Origin: Acheta domesticus
Lineage: Eukaryota; Arthropoda; Insecta; Orthoptera; Gryllidae
Assembly (NCBI GenBank): GCA_031308135.1
Contig: JAHLJT010009436.1
Location: 138,220,303-138,284,302 of the forward strand
Direction: 5' to 3'
DNA: 64,000 nt
A program made the translations under genes and the position numbers. The stretch's first letter is position 1; the number at the start of each line of letters is the position of its first letter. Shown here piece by piece: positions 45,266-55,614 of this stretch. The notes under the pieces were generated by a model. It was not told the DNA's origin, searched no databases, and saw only the letters and a program-made list of their open reading frames with translations.

Positions 45266-46439
45266 TTGTCACCCGCTACGACTTTCCTACTCTTCCTGAA
45301 ATGTAATAGAGGTGATTCCATACATTTGGATGCTACGTAAATTAGAATTTGTACTTTATTTCGTATTTCTTTGTTCCTTTCTTACTTTCGAGCTTTTGTT
45401 ATACGTTTAAAAATTAATCTTTCAGAAATTATTTAAAACCTGTTTGATAATCCAAAATTTTGTACGTGGGGCGAGGAATGCTTTTGCATTTTCAATGTTC
45501 TGATGTATTTTCTTTCAAGCAGTCCAGAAACTATAATTAAAATTAGCCCAATTAGGTTTTCTGTTTTTAAAATAGGATTTAAACATAATATGAAAGAAAA
45601 AATGCTAGCCTGCAGAAAATATCAGATTGGAATGCAACAATGGCATTCCGCGCCGCGATATGACACATGAATTTGTGTGAATTACGTCTCATTGTTGGGA
45701 CATGGTTTAGCTGCATGACGCGCAGTTATAATTAATAAATTAGTGTTGATTTTTTTCACACCTAATGTTCTACAATTTGTAATGTGTTTTACAAAAAATT
45801 ATGACTGAGATGTGTTATTTGGGGAGAAATTGCAGTATAAATTATATTACATAACCATTACTAAGGGCGAGAAAGTATGTGCTGTTATAGCGCCACAAGT
45901 TTCTTGTTGTCTTGATGTTGTAAAAGCGTTATTGAAATTGTTGACACATGCTAATATTTTACGAGCTGTGTATTCATGGAACAAAAAGTAATTATCATCT
46001 TCAGAGGACGTTATTTAATTTTTCCAACATTCGCACATATTTAAGAGAATTTACTCCATTTTCAACAGCCAATTTATGTGATCGTATTCACGTTATACCA
46101 CTCACTCATTGCGATGCATATGGATGAATATAGTTATTAATGATAAACTCTTGCCACCAGCGTTGATGTTCAGTTCTCGATATTCCCATAATCATTTCTA
46201 ACTCCGTTAGTTCGTATATACAGGTATGTACATTCAACTTGAATATTCATAAAAGAAGTTTACTCCATCCGAATTCTAACAGTAACACACGAACCCACAG
46301 TCAAATCTTATATGTGAAGAAACACATACAGGCGGGAGGAGCATAAATATTAAAGGAGAGAAGCACTGAGGCGTCGTCGCCACACACCGAGGAGTTTCCG
46401 CGTCGCCGTGCACGCACCGCGCTCTCAAAAAGAAGCGCG
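45266..46439. other. Intergenic DNA, nothing recognised
   Basis: AT-rich. No repeat, frame or RNA feature that I can support. Confidence 0.55.
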
Positions 46440-46900
46440 TCGAATAACGAGAGAAGCTCCAACAGTGCGGCAGGGGCTGCGGCGGCAGCGGCGGTGATGG
46501 TGGCGGTGGAAGCGGCGATGGCGGCAACGGCGAGCGATGGTGGTGATGGTGGTGGTGGTGGTGGTGGTGGTTGTGGTGGTGGTGGCGGCGACGGCGGCGG
46601 CGACGGCAATGGTGACGGCGACGGCGGTGGTGGTGGCGGTAGCAGTGGCGGCAACTTCGGCGGAGACAGGGGCGGCGGTGGCGTTAGCGACGGTAACATT
46701 GGTGGTGCCGGCGTCGGCGGTGGCGGTGGCAGCCGGCGGAGGAGGCAGCGGTGGCAGCCGGGGGCGGCGTCGGCGGGTGGCTGTGACGGGTGGCGGTGGC
46801 GGGTGGCAGTGGCGGTGGAAGGGGCGGCGGCAGTAGCGTCGGAGACAGCGGTGGCGGTTGCGGCGGCTCGGAGCAGCTGCGGCTGCCCTTAGGGCGATGG
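46440..46900. repeat. GGC/GGT trinucleotide-rich island
   Basis: Imperfect GGTGGT, GGCGGC and GGCGAC repeats give a poly-Gly/Asp frame on plus and poly-Pro on minus. Irregular units make it a cryptically simple sequence. It could encode a Gly-rich stretch of a real exon, as in some insect transcription factors, but no domain or splice context supports that. Confidence 0.7.
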
Positions 46901-47962
46901 CGCGAGGCTTGTTTGCTCAGTTTACGCGTGGGCGGGGGCAGACAGTGGCGAAGCTGAGGAGGGCTGTTGCTTCTGGCGAAACTGTTTTAGGGGCGCCATC
47001 GCCACGGTAGAAAAAAAAAATAGAATTCAATATCAAAGTGCGGTATTGGCGTGGAAAATCTCTGGACTCCTTCATGCGTTATGATCATAACAGAGACGGA
47101 TTCTTTGGTTCGTGCGTGATCCCAGTAGAGTGCAACCTTTGATCTTGGTTTTGGAAGATCGCATCCGGCCAAAGCATCCTGTACTCCAACTCTTTATTCT
47201 TTATTTTTACTTTTCTCTAAGCAGGGTCAAAACCCAACGTGAACTCTAATATACCTAAAAGGTCACAGAACAGCTTGTATATTAGTTCTGCATTTTTGAT
47301 CACTTTACGCTTGAATGGTGCCAGACGCTGGGTCATTGGAGTTGAAACACTCAGAAATGTAGACGTGATGTGGAGGCAATGCAGGATGTGAAGCCATAAA
47401 AAGGCCAAGGCGAGCGCGAAAGAGGTCAGATGATCTATGGTGATGGATGAAGTAGGCAGAAATATGAAGGAAACGAAGGGAAGAGTGGCTGAATGACAAG
47501 GATTTACTATCTCTAAAAGAGTGTAGCATTAAAGTTTCATTTTTGCGAGAATAGATGTCGCACCCAACAAATCTTACATTTCTGTGAGTGGACTCTTAAT
47601 TCTTATGTTAAATATGCTATTTGATCATTAATTAGTATTTTAATAATTATATATAAAAATTAAATGTATAGTTAAAAGTGATATTAAAATATGCACAGAA
47701 GTGGCACATTTACATTTAAACACTTATTTACTCGAAAAATTTTAATAAAGTACAATTATATTTACACTCTTCAATGCAGTTAATAAACTCTGATTCTTAT
47801 TATAATTGCATGAAATGAAAGTTCTGAATTTATAATAGCACATTGATTATTAGAGACTGACGTGTGTAGATCACAAAAAAGCTTGAAGGAGGCACTAAAT
47901 TGGCCTCTCCAAACGTTCCAAGTAGACACTTCGAGAGAAGGATCAGCATATATCCCTTTACA
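46901..47962. other. Unrecognised DNA
   Basis: 46910-47180 has moderate GC and short frames. 47220-47540 has overlapping frames on the minus strand with no motif. The rest is AT-rich up to repeat H. Confidence 0.45.
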
Positions 47963-48884
47963 GTATTTGAGTAAACTCCTCGTGTGCGTGCGTGGAGAAA
48001 ATACGGTTCCGTGCCTCACGGTTAGACCACTTCCCGTGCACCAATCGAGACATATGAGATGTCATTGAATGCATCTCGATCCCTTGTTGGGGAACTGATA
48101 ATTGGTTTTTCGATCCGGCAATAAGATTTCAAGAAATTGTCAAAAACGTGTTTTTTTCGTGTTTTGGATTTACGATCGTTGTGAGTATGACGGGAGTTAA
48201 ACCAACGCCACCTAAATAGATCTATGCAGGTGGCGTTGATTAAACCCCAATATCCATCCCATTTTCAGTCTACGACACCATAATTTTGTTCCACGAGAAT
48301 GACAACACTTATTTGTGACAAACGAGAAAAAAACTTTATGAATATTGCACGGCAGAATGTGTGGTAAATTCTGAAGTATTTTAGTTGTTGTGAAGTGTGA
48401 ACGTGAAGTGAATACGAAGGAAACAAGAACTTTATATACTAAACAATACATTTCTTAAGCGTGCAAAAATTGATTTTCAATACAATGTGATTTACAACTT
48501 ATACACATAAACATACAAAATAGTAACTGTTTAATCCTTGTATATGCCTTCCGAACAAAAATCAGATCGAGTTTGTGGAGTTTTTAAAATCTTAAAATAA
48601 GGGACAAAAACATGAAAGTGTTAAGTAACTCAGGGGAATCAAATGTAGTTGTAGATTTTGCTTTAGAATTCTCCGAACTAATGGAGAATTATATTATATT
48701 AGCATTAGGGAATAACGCAGAACAACAGCTTACAGGTGATCATTTATGTTCATATTAGAAAACAAAACGTAAAAAATATAGCTGTGCTGTCGCATCATTC
48801 ACATACCTGTAAGTATTTTTTACAGCAACACATGAATATACTTTTAAAACAGTTTACAGCGTCGGCGACGCCACATTCAACTAG
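47963..48884 (+). mobile_element. Repeat H, copy 1 (Helitron-like, best copy)
   Basis: A 922-bp non-coding element. It starts GTATTTGAGTAAACTCC and contains a hairpin, CAACGCCACCT (48203-48213) and AGGTGGCGTTG (48228-48238), around the palindrome ATAGATCTAT. It ends with GGCGACGCC (48864-48872), 8 nt, then CTAG (48881-48884). The preceding base is A and the following base is T, as for Helitron insertion. A GC hairpin shortly before CTAG fits the Helitron CTRR 3' end, but the 5' end is not TC. An alternative is an unrelated TE with TTTACAG-type flanking. Confidence 0.5.
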
Positions 48885-49281
48885 TTATTAGTATCTCCAG
48901 CCAGTCTGATCGTAAGACTACCGGTTTCCTATTTGCACTCCGCATCAAACATTCGAAACAAGTATGAGCTTAATGTCATAATTAAGGGGCGGATTTTGAT
49001 GACCTAAAACATCGTTAAAAATGATCAATAAAATGCTCTTAATATGTTTTAAGAATTGCTTAAAAGCAAAGAATAAGTACGTAAAAAATGGTCCATATGT
49101 GATCCAAGAACTCAAGTTATTTGGTATGTTACTGACGTAATCGAGGCTTCAAGTGAACTCAGCTTGCAAACTTTTGGTTTGGACTGTTCTTTACCAGGAA
49201 ATCTCTGCCTTTAGTTAGCCGGAATTGGGCTGAAGGGACAATGGTGCTGATAGATTTTACAGGAACCTTAGATTACGTACA
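48885..49281. other. Unrecognised DNA
   Basis: Contains AAGGGGCGGATTTTGATGA (about 49003); a similar inverted phrase, CATTAAAATCTGCCCCT, lies near 50906. The pair brackets the Tc1 element but at unequal distance, and may be ends of an older repeat. Confidence 0.4.
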
Positions 49282-49420
49282 AAATAATAATAGAGACTTT
49301 ATTTATGTGGCGAGACTCGGGCCATCAGGCCCGCTCTTCCGCCTAACCAGGAAATACGTAAATACATAGATACAATTTGAACAATACAATTGAACAAACA
49401 ATACAATTTAGTAAATTAAA
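49282..49420 (-). mobile_element. LINE 3' end (UTR and tail), minus strand
   Basis: Minus strand reads GGTTAGGCGGAAGAGC, the hairpin GGGCCTGATGGCCC, then GAGTCTCGCCACATAAATAA and a TTATTATT-type end. This layout (GGGCC..GGCCC hairpin, ATAAATAAA) is common at the 3' end of insect LINEs. No attached coding sequence is recognisable. Confidence 0.45.
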
Positions 49421-49763
49421 TAAAATGCAATTTAGATATTAATGGGAATTAAATAAAATACAACTGCTGACATTACAATTTTTTAACAAAGAAATCGAAT
49501 AGACTGCTCAGGAATTTTGTGGAGAACATTTGCTGCATCTCGTAAATATTACAGCATGTGTCAATGGTATTCATATTCATACACATTCAAACATTAAGTT
49601 TGAAATGCAATCTCCTATTTTCTTATGTCGCATGTGGGTAAATGATTTCCACTCCCATAGTACAGAGAAACCTCTGTAAAATATGGTATGTACTTTGTAC
49701 TCCCGGAAAGAATGCGTAAGACAAAATTAGGAATTAAAAGCTTAGTAGGCTGCGGAAATTATG
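49421..49763. other. Unrecognised AT-rich DNA
   Basis: May include more 3' UTR of the minus-strand LINE. No frame. Confidence 0.4.
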
Positions 49764-50484
49764 TACCATTCTTATTCGTACACTTAAACCACGTAGTCTG
49801 ACTTTCGGTATAAAAGGCAGTCGGAGCACATTAGTTTTATCAGTAGAGTAGTGTTGTCCTCGTGGAAAGGTTCGCAACATCCGTAACAAGATCGTGAAGT
49901 CGATAAACGTGAATATGGCGAAGACGATGGAACTGAGTGCGGATCTTAAGAAGGTCATTGTGAACTTGGCATTAAGAGGATATTCTCTCAGAAAGATTGG
50001 AAAAGTGGTGAACAGATTACACTCCACTGTTCAGTATATAGTAAACAAATTTAGGAATAAATGTTCTGTCAAGAATGCAAAAAGAAATGGGAAGAAAAAG
50101 AAGCTGAACAAGAGAGATGAGCGCATCATCGTGAGGGAGATTGCACGAACACCCACTTTAAGCATGCCGCACCTGCAATCTCGAGTTGAAAACATGACTG
50201 GTAAAAGTGCAAGTACATCTACTATTCGAAGAGTGTTGTACAAGCGTGGGTACCACGGCCGAGTTCCTACGAAAAAGCCTTATGTTAGTAAGAAGAATGG
50301 GCTACGATTTTAAAAAGGCAATAGCAGAGGCATGGATGAAATGCAGTTCGCAAACATGCAGTCGCCTTGTTCGATCTATGCAACGCAGATGTCAGGCAGT
50401 TATTAAAGCAAGGGGATATCCCACAAAGTATTAGAGCCGTTTTTGTGTTGAATATGTTGAAGTGTACGAATAGTAATGATTGTA
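49764..50484 (+). mobile_element. Tc1-type transposon, internally deleted
   Basis: Approximate terminal inverted repeats: CATTCTTATTCGTACACTT at 49767-49785, and the inverse of AAGTGTACGAATAGTAATG at 50460-50478 (two mismatches). It encloses an N-terminal transposase half and a C-terminal tail. The outer TA duplication is plausible (TA near both ends) but not certain. Confidence 0.65.
49894..50434 (+). pseudogene. Tc1 transposase, catalytic core deleted
   Basis: The natural start is probably Met at 49915 (MAKTMELSADLKKVIVNLA). The frame gives a paired helix-turn-helix DNA-binding region: LRGYSLRKIGKVVNRLHS, then RDERIIVREIARTPTLSM and TIRRVLYKRGYHGRV. It stops at 50311-50313. In another frame the true Tc1 C-terminus follows directly: AIAEAWMKCSSQTCSRLV, SMQRRCQAVIKARGYPTKY and stop at 50434. 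The ~200-residue DDE catalytic core between them is missing, so the protein could at most bind DNA. Confidence 0.85.
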
Positions 50485-52254
50485 GTTTTTGATGTATTAT
50501 TGTTTCATTGCTCTTTATTGTCTATATTCTTTAGTTGCTGTAAGACTGTTTTTTTATATTTTGTTGACATTATGACTGACATTCTCCAGAACGAACAATA
50601 AATTTGATATCTCGAACTATCGAACTCATGTGCCCTTTTATTGTATCCCAACCATACCTGTACCAATAACAGTGGTACATACTGTAATTGAAGCAAGTAA
50701 AATTAAAATGATATTAAAATCGATGAAATCAGCAAAAAGTAGATTAAAATTACGGAGAATGGTTAAAATTACTTATTAGTCGAAATTGACGAAAATATTT
50801 TTAAAATGGCATACGAATGGAGCATTTCCTTTAGTCATAACATAAAATTAATTTCTATACTAAACGGCATTCTTCTAAAGTGAAAAGAAAAAAAATGACA
50901 TTTCATTAAAATCTGCCCCTAGACATAAAACTGGAACTGTTCGTCAATATCTATAATTATTGGTGCAATATCTATAATTATTGCTCAAGTCGTTCTTAAT
51001 TTCTTCTAACAAACGGAACTTGTGAATGTAACACAAAATATTTGAGAATACATGTTACAAACTTTTTGACATGTAGGGTGGTAGAAAATAACTTTTGGTA
51101 ATGGACATGTGGGGAATTTGATATTACAAAGTAGCCAATGTGATATGAAATATCCCACCGCAAAAGTATTGGCGAAAAGTGATCATCTTCGATATTCCTT
51201 TGCTTCCCTGCACATTTGCAACATTTATTCTGGAACACCTGCCGAGACATATCTTTGAACTTTGGAACGTGTCACCAAAAACTCGTTAGATTGTTTTAAC
51301 CGTATTGAGGCCTGAGTGAAACCTGTTAAATTATACGCCAGTTTACGTTATGTCTCTCAATCACGTTGGGTCATTCCAAGTCAGTCCCAGACAGTTATTG
51401 AAATATCATACAGCATTCAGCGGAGTAATAACGAGGGTTTCTAGACCGATGAGGCAAAATTATTGTAGTCTGTTAATTAATTTCTTTAAAATTTTATTGG
51501 ACTTCGTTATTATCCGAAATCATACTGCTAACAACGCTGGTCTTTTCTGCAATACAATTACACTCTTTCCTACACTGTATATTTCGATTATATGCATTAT
51601 ACTATTCCTATTTGTAATTGCTGATTACATTAATTTTAAGTAAGTTAGCATTACAGACTTCTCTGGAACAATTAAATGGTATTTCTGAATGCATTGTATT
51701 ATATAGTTACATGAACGTCACTAGTTACAAAACTCAAAACAATAGAATTATTAGACGCAAGTTAATTATCAACATTATTTTTTCGTCGATTTATTAAAGT
51801 GCAATCTGCTTTTACAAATACGAATATTTTATCTTATCTCTCACAATGATATATTTGCAAAGGCGTCACGACAAGGCAATTTGGCAAATAAAAAGAGGAC
51901 AAACTCTGATGCCAGAAGATCGATACATCCGAAACAGGGCATATGCACGTCACCAAATCGTGCGTCGGGAGTCCTGCAGATATGAGTACACTAGCGTACC
52001 CATGCGAGAACTCTCGCATGCTATACCCCACCCGCATCCTTATTTTTTCATTTCCATATTAAGCCAGTAAAATATATTTTTCTTCAAGACCATCGTATTC
52101 TTCGTAACTTGTTCTACATTTTACCTTGTAATTGATCATAATATAATACACCCTTGTCAATACAAACTACTCTTATTTAACTCTATGATCGAACAAAGAG
52201 GTACACCCGTGTAATTAAATCGCATAGAATATCAAGTAATTAGTGATTTCACAT
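50485..52254. other. Intergenic DNA, nothing recognised
   Basis: AT-rich. A hairpin, CATGCGAGA..TCTCGCATG, lies at about 52001-52020. Frames at 51350-51643 and 51846-52070 have no known motif. Confidence 0.5.
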
Positions 52255-52504
52255 ACAATTGCGGATTCTACAGGCTCTGAACAGGTGGGGGTAGGATCGA
52301 GAAGCGTAGAAACCAGCAAAAACGTAATAGAACGGTCAAGAAGATCTCATCCTCTAGATTACGGTGTGAGAAACGTTTCTTTGAGGCCTTTGGCCTTAAA
52401 ATTTTAGTTTTTAAGTCCCCAGAACGCTTTGTTTAGGAGTTATTATACATTGAAAAAACAAATCTTGACATGCTTTGCGGATTGCATTTTACATAAATAT
52501 TTAG
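52255..52504 (+). repeat. Dispersed repeat K, copy 2
   Basis: Matches 17278-17503 in the same orientation: CCAGCAAAAACGTAATAGAA, CTAGATTACGGTGTGAGAAAC, TTGTTTAGGAGTTATTAT. Contains a ~25-bp insertion (TTGAGGCCTTTGGCC) relative to copy 1. Confidence 0.65.
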
Positions 52505-52591
52505 ACGTATTCTTTAAACAAATCCTTCATATCTTTAAAGTCAAAGTGCGCTTCGTCACGTAGCCGTGAAATTATCTTTCTTTAGAGACAT

Positions 52592-52739
52592 TTATAAAGA
52601 TTGGTTGTGTCTGAGAGCCGCAAAGGTAAGGTATACTACTGAAATAATATAGGAGACGATGATACCCAGTATCGCAGGACCGATTGTCACGATCAGCACA
52701 GGATCTCCAGTACTCGAAGGAACTTGTCTCAGTTTTAAA
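52592..52739 (-). CDS. Candidate terminal exon with a transmembrane segment
   Basis: The minus strand has an acceptor-like ATAG before 52739, then a frame reading LRQVPSSTGDPVLIVTIG, PAILGIIVSYIISVVYL and TFAALRHNQSL with TAA at 52592-52594. The middle ~25 residues are strongly hydrophobic, as in a single membrane span with a short polar C-terminus. It is only ~48 codons and the pyrimidine tract is weak. The protein is not recognised. Chance is possible, but codon choice is less AT-biased than the surroundings. Confidence 0.3.
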
Positions 52740-52834
52740 CTATGGAAATTAATGCAATGTAAACTTTTTTAATTCTAAGAAGGTTGGAAGAAAGTTTGAA
52801 GTTATGAATTTCCAAGAAACGTCACCTGACACAT

Positions 52835-54411
52835 TGCAAAACAAGAGGTGCTACAGAATGGCACAGACTTTCCCGTATTAATTTTATATTTTCTTTGGTC
52901 TCGGCTAGCTATTCGGACTTGCTACATATACTCCTGCCACCTACCATCTATCACCACCCAGAGTATATTTTTTGGCATTTTCTTAATTTTTCATTTTCCT
53001 AATGGTAGAACAGAAATATTAATTTTCGAATATTAAAGAACACACAAACCTCGTCATAAATGGCAATTTTATTTTAAAAAATTTGTTGCCGTTTCTAAGG
53101 AAATGGCATTTCAGCGTTACTACAAATGCAAAATTTGATTCTCTTTTTCACAGAAAATTTTTGATTTTCCGAAAAACTTCATTCGAAGTCATTTGAAGCA
53201 CTTACACTCACAAATATAATAATGTTTACAAACTGCTAGTAACGTGCATATTGAAGATGTGAGAGATCTTTCAAACAAATTTCATTTGTGTAATTTTTGA
53301 GAAAACGAAAAAATACCCCAAATTGAACTTTACGTCATATTAAAGAGTGCAATTACCACTATCCGTTCGAAAAGTTTGAAGAAAAAATTTGGAGCCATTT
53401 CTAAGAAAATGGCGTTCCAGCGTTTCTAAAAATGCAGAATTTTGAGCTACTTTTCACAGGAAACGGTTGAGTTTTCGCGAAACTTTACTTGACATTATTT
53501 AAAGCACATGTACGTTTTAATATATTAATGTGAAAAAATTGCCGCTAATGTAATTATTAACGACGCGAGAGACAAGTCAAAAAATTACAAAGAATAGAGC
53601 AATGTGGCATTTATTTTATCTCTTAGAGTACATTTAGCACTATTCCTACCAAAAATTTAAAGAAAAAATTTGAAGCCATTTTTGAGAAAATCTTCTTTTT
53701 GTATTTTTTTTAAAATTGCACATATTGCACGCAATATTGCGCGAAAACTACTATAATTTTGAAACATTTTTTACACGATCTTCAAGAAAGAATTCACTAT
53801 GAAGAACAAATTGTATTTGAAGTAAAAATCTCTATCTGCAATTTTATATTGGAAGACAACGCCGAATAAAATTCAAACTTTTGCTAGTTTCAAAAATTCA
53901 GATTTAACAGCGAGAATTGGACATATACCACTTTAATAAGCGTATTTAACTGTGTTCGTACAAGAAATTTAAAGAAAAATTTAAAGCCGTTTTTGAGAAA
54001 ATTTTGAAAATGTTCGGGGGCTTCATGCAAAGTTAATGAATGGTTTTCAAAATCGCAGGGCTTCGACTCAGTCAAGATGGACAGATGTTTCTTCAATTCG
54101 TATTTTTTTCGAAAAAATCGTACGCATAGTGTAGGCGCTAGTGTTGTTCAAATACACAGACCAGACGGAGGGACGTTTTGCTTTCAATTGGTTTCTCGGT
54201 ATCAAGGACCCACAAAACAGGGATTCTGGCTACACCATGTGTTAGGGGATTTTTTTCTTAATTTAACAACTGAATTTATCCACTTTTTCCTTATCACGGC
54301 CATGCTACGGATTTTTTTGCCGAAAATTTGCCGTTTTTTCGCGCAGCATTACATAACTTTCCCTATACTACGTATATTACTCGGTATATACGTCCGTATA
54401 CGGGAAAATAA
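52835..54411 (+). repeat. Dispersed repeat R, longest copy (right-facing)
   Basis: About 1580 bp, non-coding. Starts with a block matching the inverse of the end of the 55.6-kb copy (GAATGGCACAGACTTTCCCG; CTACCATCTATCACC; CCTAATGGTAGAAC). It then has four ~300-bp degenerate units near 53076, 53381, 53661 and 53971, each opening with a AAAATTTGGAGCCATTTCTA-like phrase. Next come the TCAGTCAAGATGG, CAGACCAGACGGAGGGACG and TATCAAGGACCC blocks, and the terminus GTATATACGTCCGTATACGG. No transposase, RT or terminal inverted repeats found. Confidence 0.8.
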
Positions 54412-55614
54412 AAATAGTGTTGCGCATTGCGCAGGTGCTCGAAGCTGTATTGAAACGAATGAATTATAATGAGTTAAATTTAAAAAAAAAGATGTGCCCC
54501 TTAAATCACTACAGTCAAATTCGTACATTTTCAGACTATCGATTCACAGCCACAGAAACTCGTAAATGTTTCAAGTTTGATATCAAATATTTATTCGGAT
54601 TATGTCGAAACCACTTAATGATGTGTATGGGGAGTTTTATGTTCTTTTCGACTTTTGATCGTCTTTCTGGCCTTTGCCCACCCATGTGCTAGACTTGGCG
54701 TAGTTCAGACGATGCGCCGGTTAGAGCAGTCTGCACTGGCCTTGCTAAAATAAGCTATTTCCTTACAGCTGAAAATAGCACATGACGTACGTTCTTATCC
54801 TTCTCATTGACGAACATCGTAAGTCACTCAAGAGGCAGCGACCTGATTACCCCATGATTACACAAAGTGAAATGAATGTTATAAAGAGAAATGACGATTC
54901 ATATCAGTGTGAATGAATCCTCATTCAAGTCAAGTATCCTCAGAAATGCACAGTTACACATAAAATTGATTATTTACGTACTTATCCTTATAAAACGTTC
55001 ATAAAGCTGATTATTTAATAATGGAATAACAAAATATGTTTATAAAACCAATTTAGTTAAAGTGTCTGAATTCATCAAACTTAACAATTTTTGAAGAATT
55101 TTTAATTGAATTAAATCGCATGGTCAAGTAAAGGAATACTTAAGCAACTGGTGCCGAATAAACGTTTTTAGTCAATAGGCTTGGTAAAAGTTTGAAATCT
55201 GCAATGTGAAAAGTATATCACCATTTACACAACATGATACCTAAATGCAATGCAGCAACTATCACAAAAATCTTCGCGCTGAAGTTCCCTATACGCAAGT
55301 TTGAAACGATTCGTGCGCACCTTCTGTAAATTAGCCTGCCATTTTTTCCTCAAGATAATGACTGAAGAGCTATTCACTGAGAAAAGGAGAAGATGAACTA
55401 TTACGAAATTGCAGAGAGTGTTCACACAAGACAAAGCAGAAATAAAACTGAAGTATTAAAATATAAATATTTAATTATCACTTTACCGACATTTTCTAAA
55501 AAACTAGAGAAATTTCATACACAGTAATCAGTTTTTTTTTCAAATTTCCAAAGACACTTCCATCTAAGTGATTCATCTATTGCACCAAAATACTTTTACT
55601 TTCTGGTATAACAC
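54412..55614. other. Spacer between inverted R copies
   Basis: About 1.2 kb of unrecognised DNA forming the loop between two facing R copies. No TE motif. Chance frames only (54417-54692, 55225-55434). Confidence 0.5.

Noticed and set aside
46301..46892. 132-codon Gly-rich (plus) and Pro-rich (minus) frames
   Set aside because: Trinucleotide-repeat composition explains both; no supporting features.
46954..46982. Second hammerhead-like core (CTGAGGA ... GGCGAAAC)
   Set aside because: The stem between the two core parts does not pair well and there is no PLE sequence nearby.
49003..50925. Inverted AGGGGCGGATTTT / AAAATCTGCCCCT pair as terminal repeats of a 1.9-kb element
   Set aside because: The match is short, and the Tc1 element inside has its own better-placed ends; no target duplication seen.
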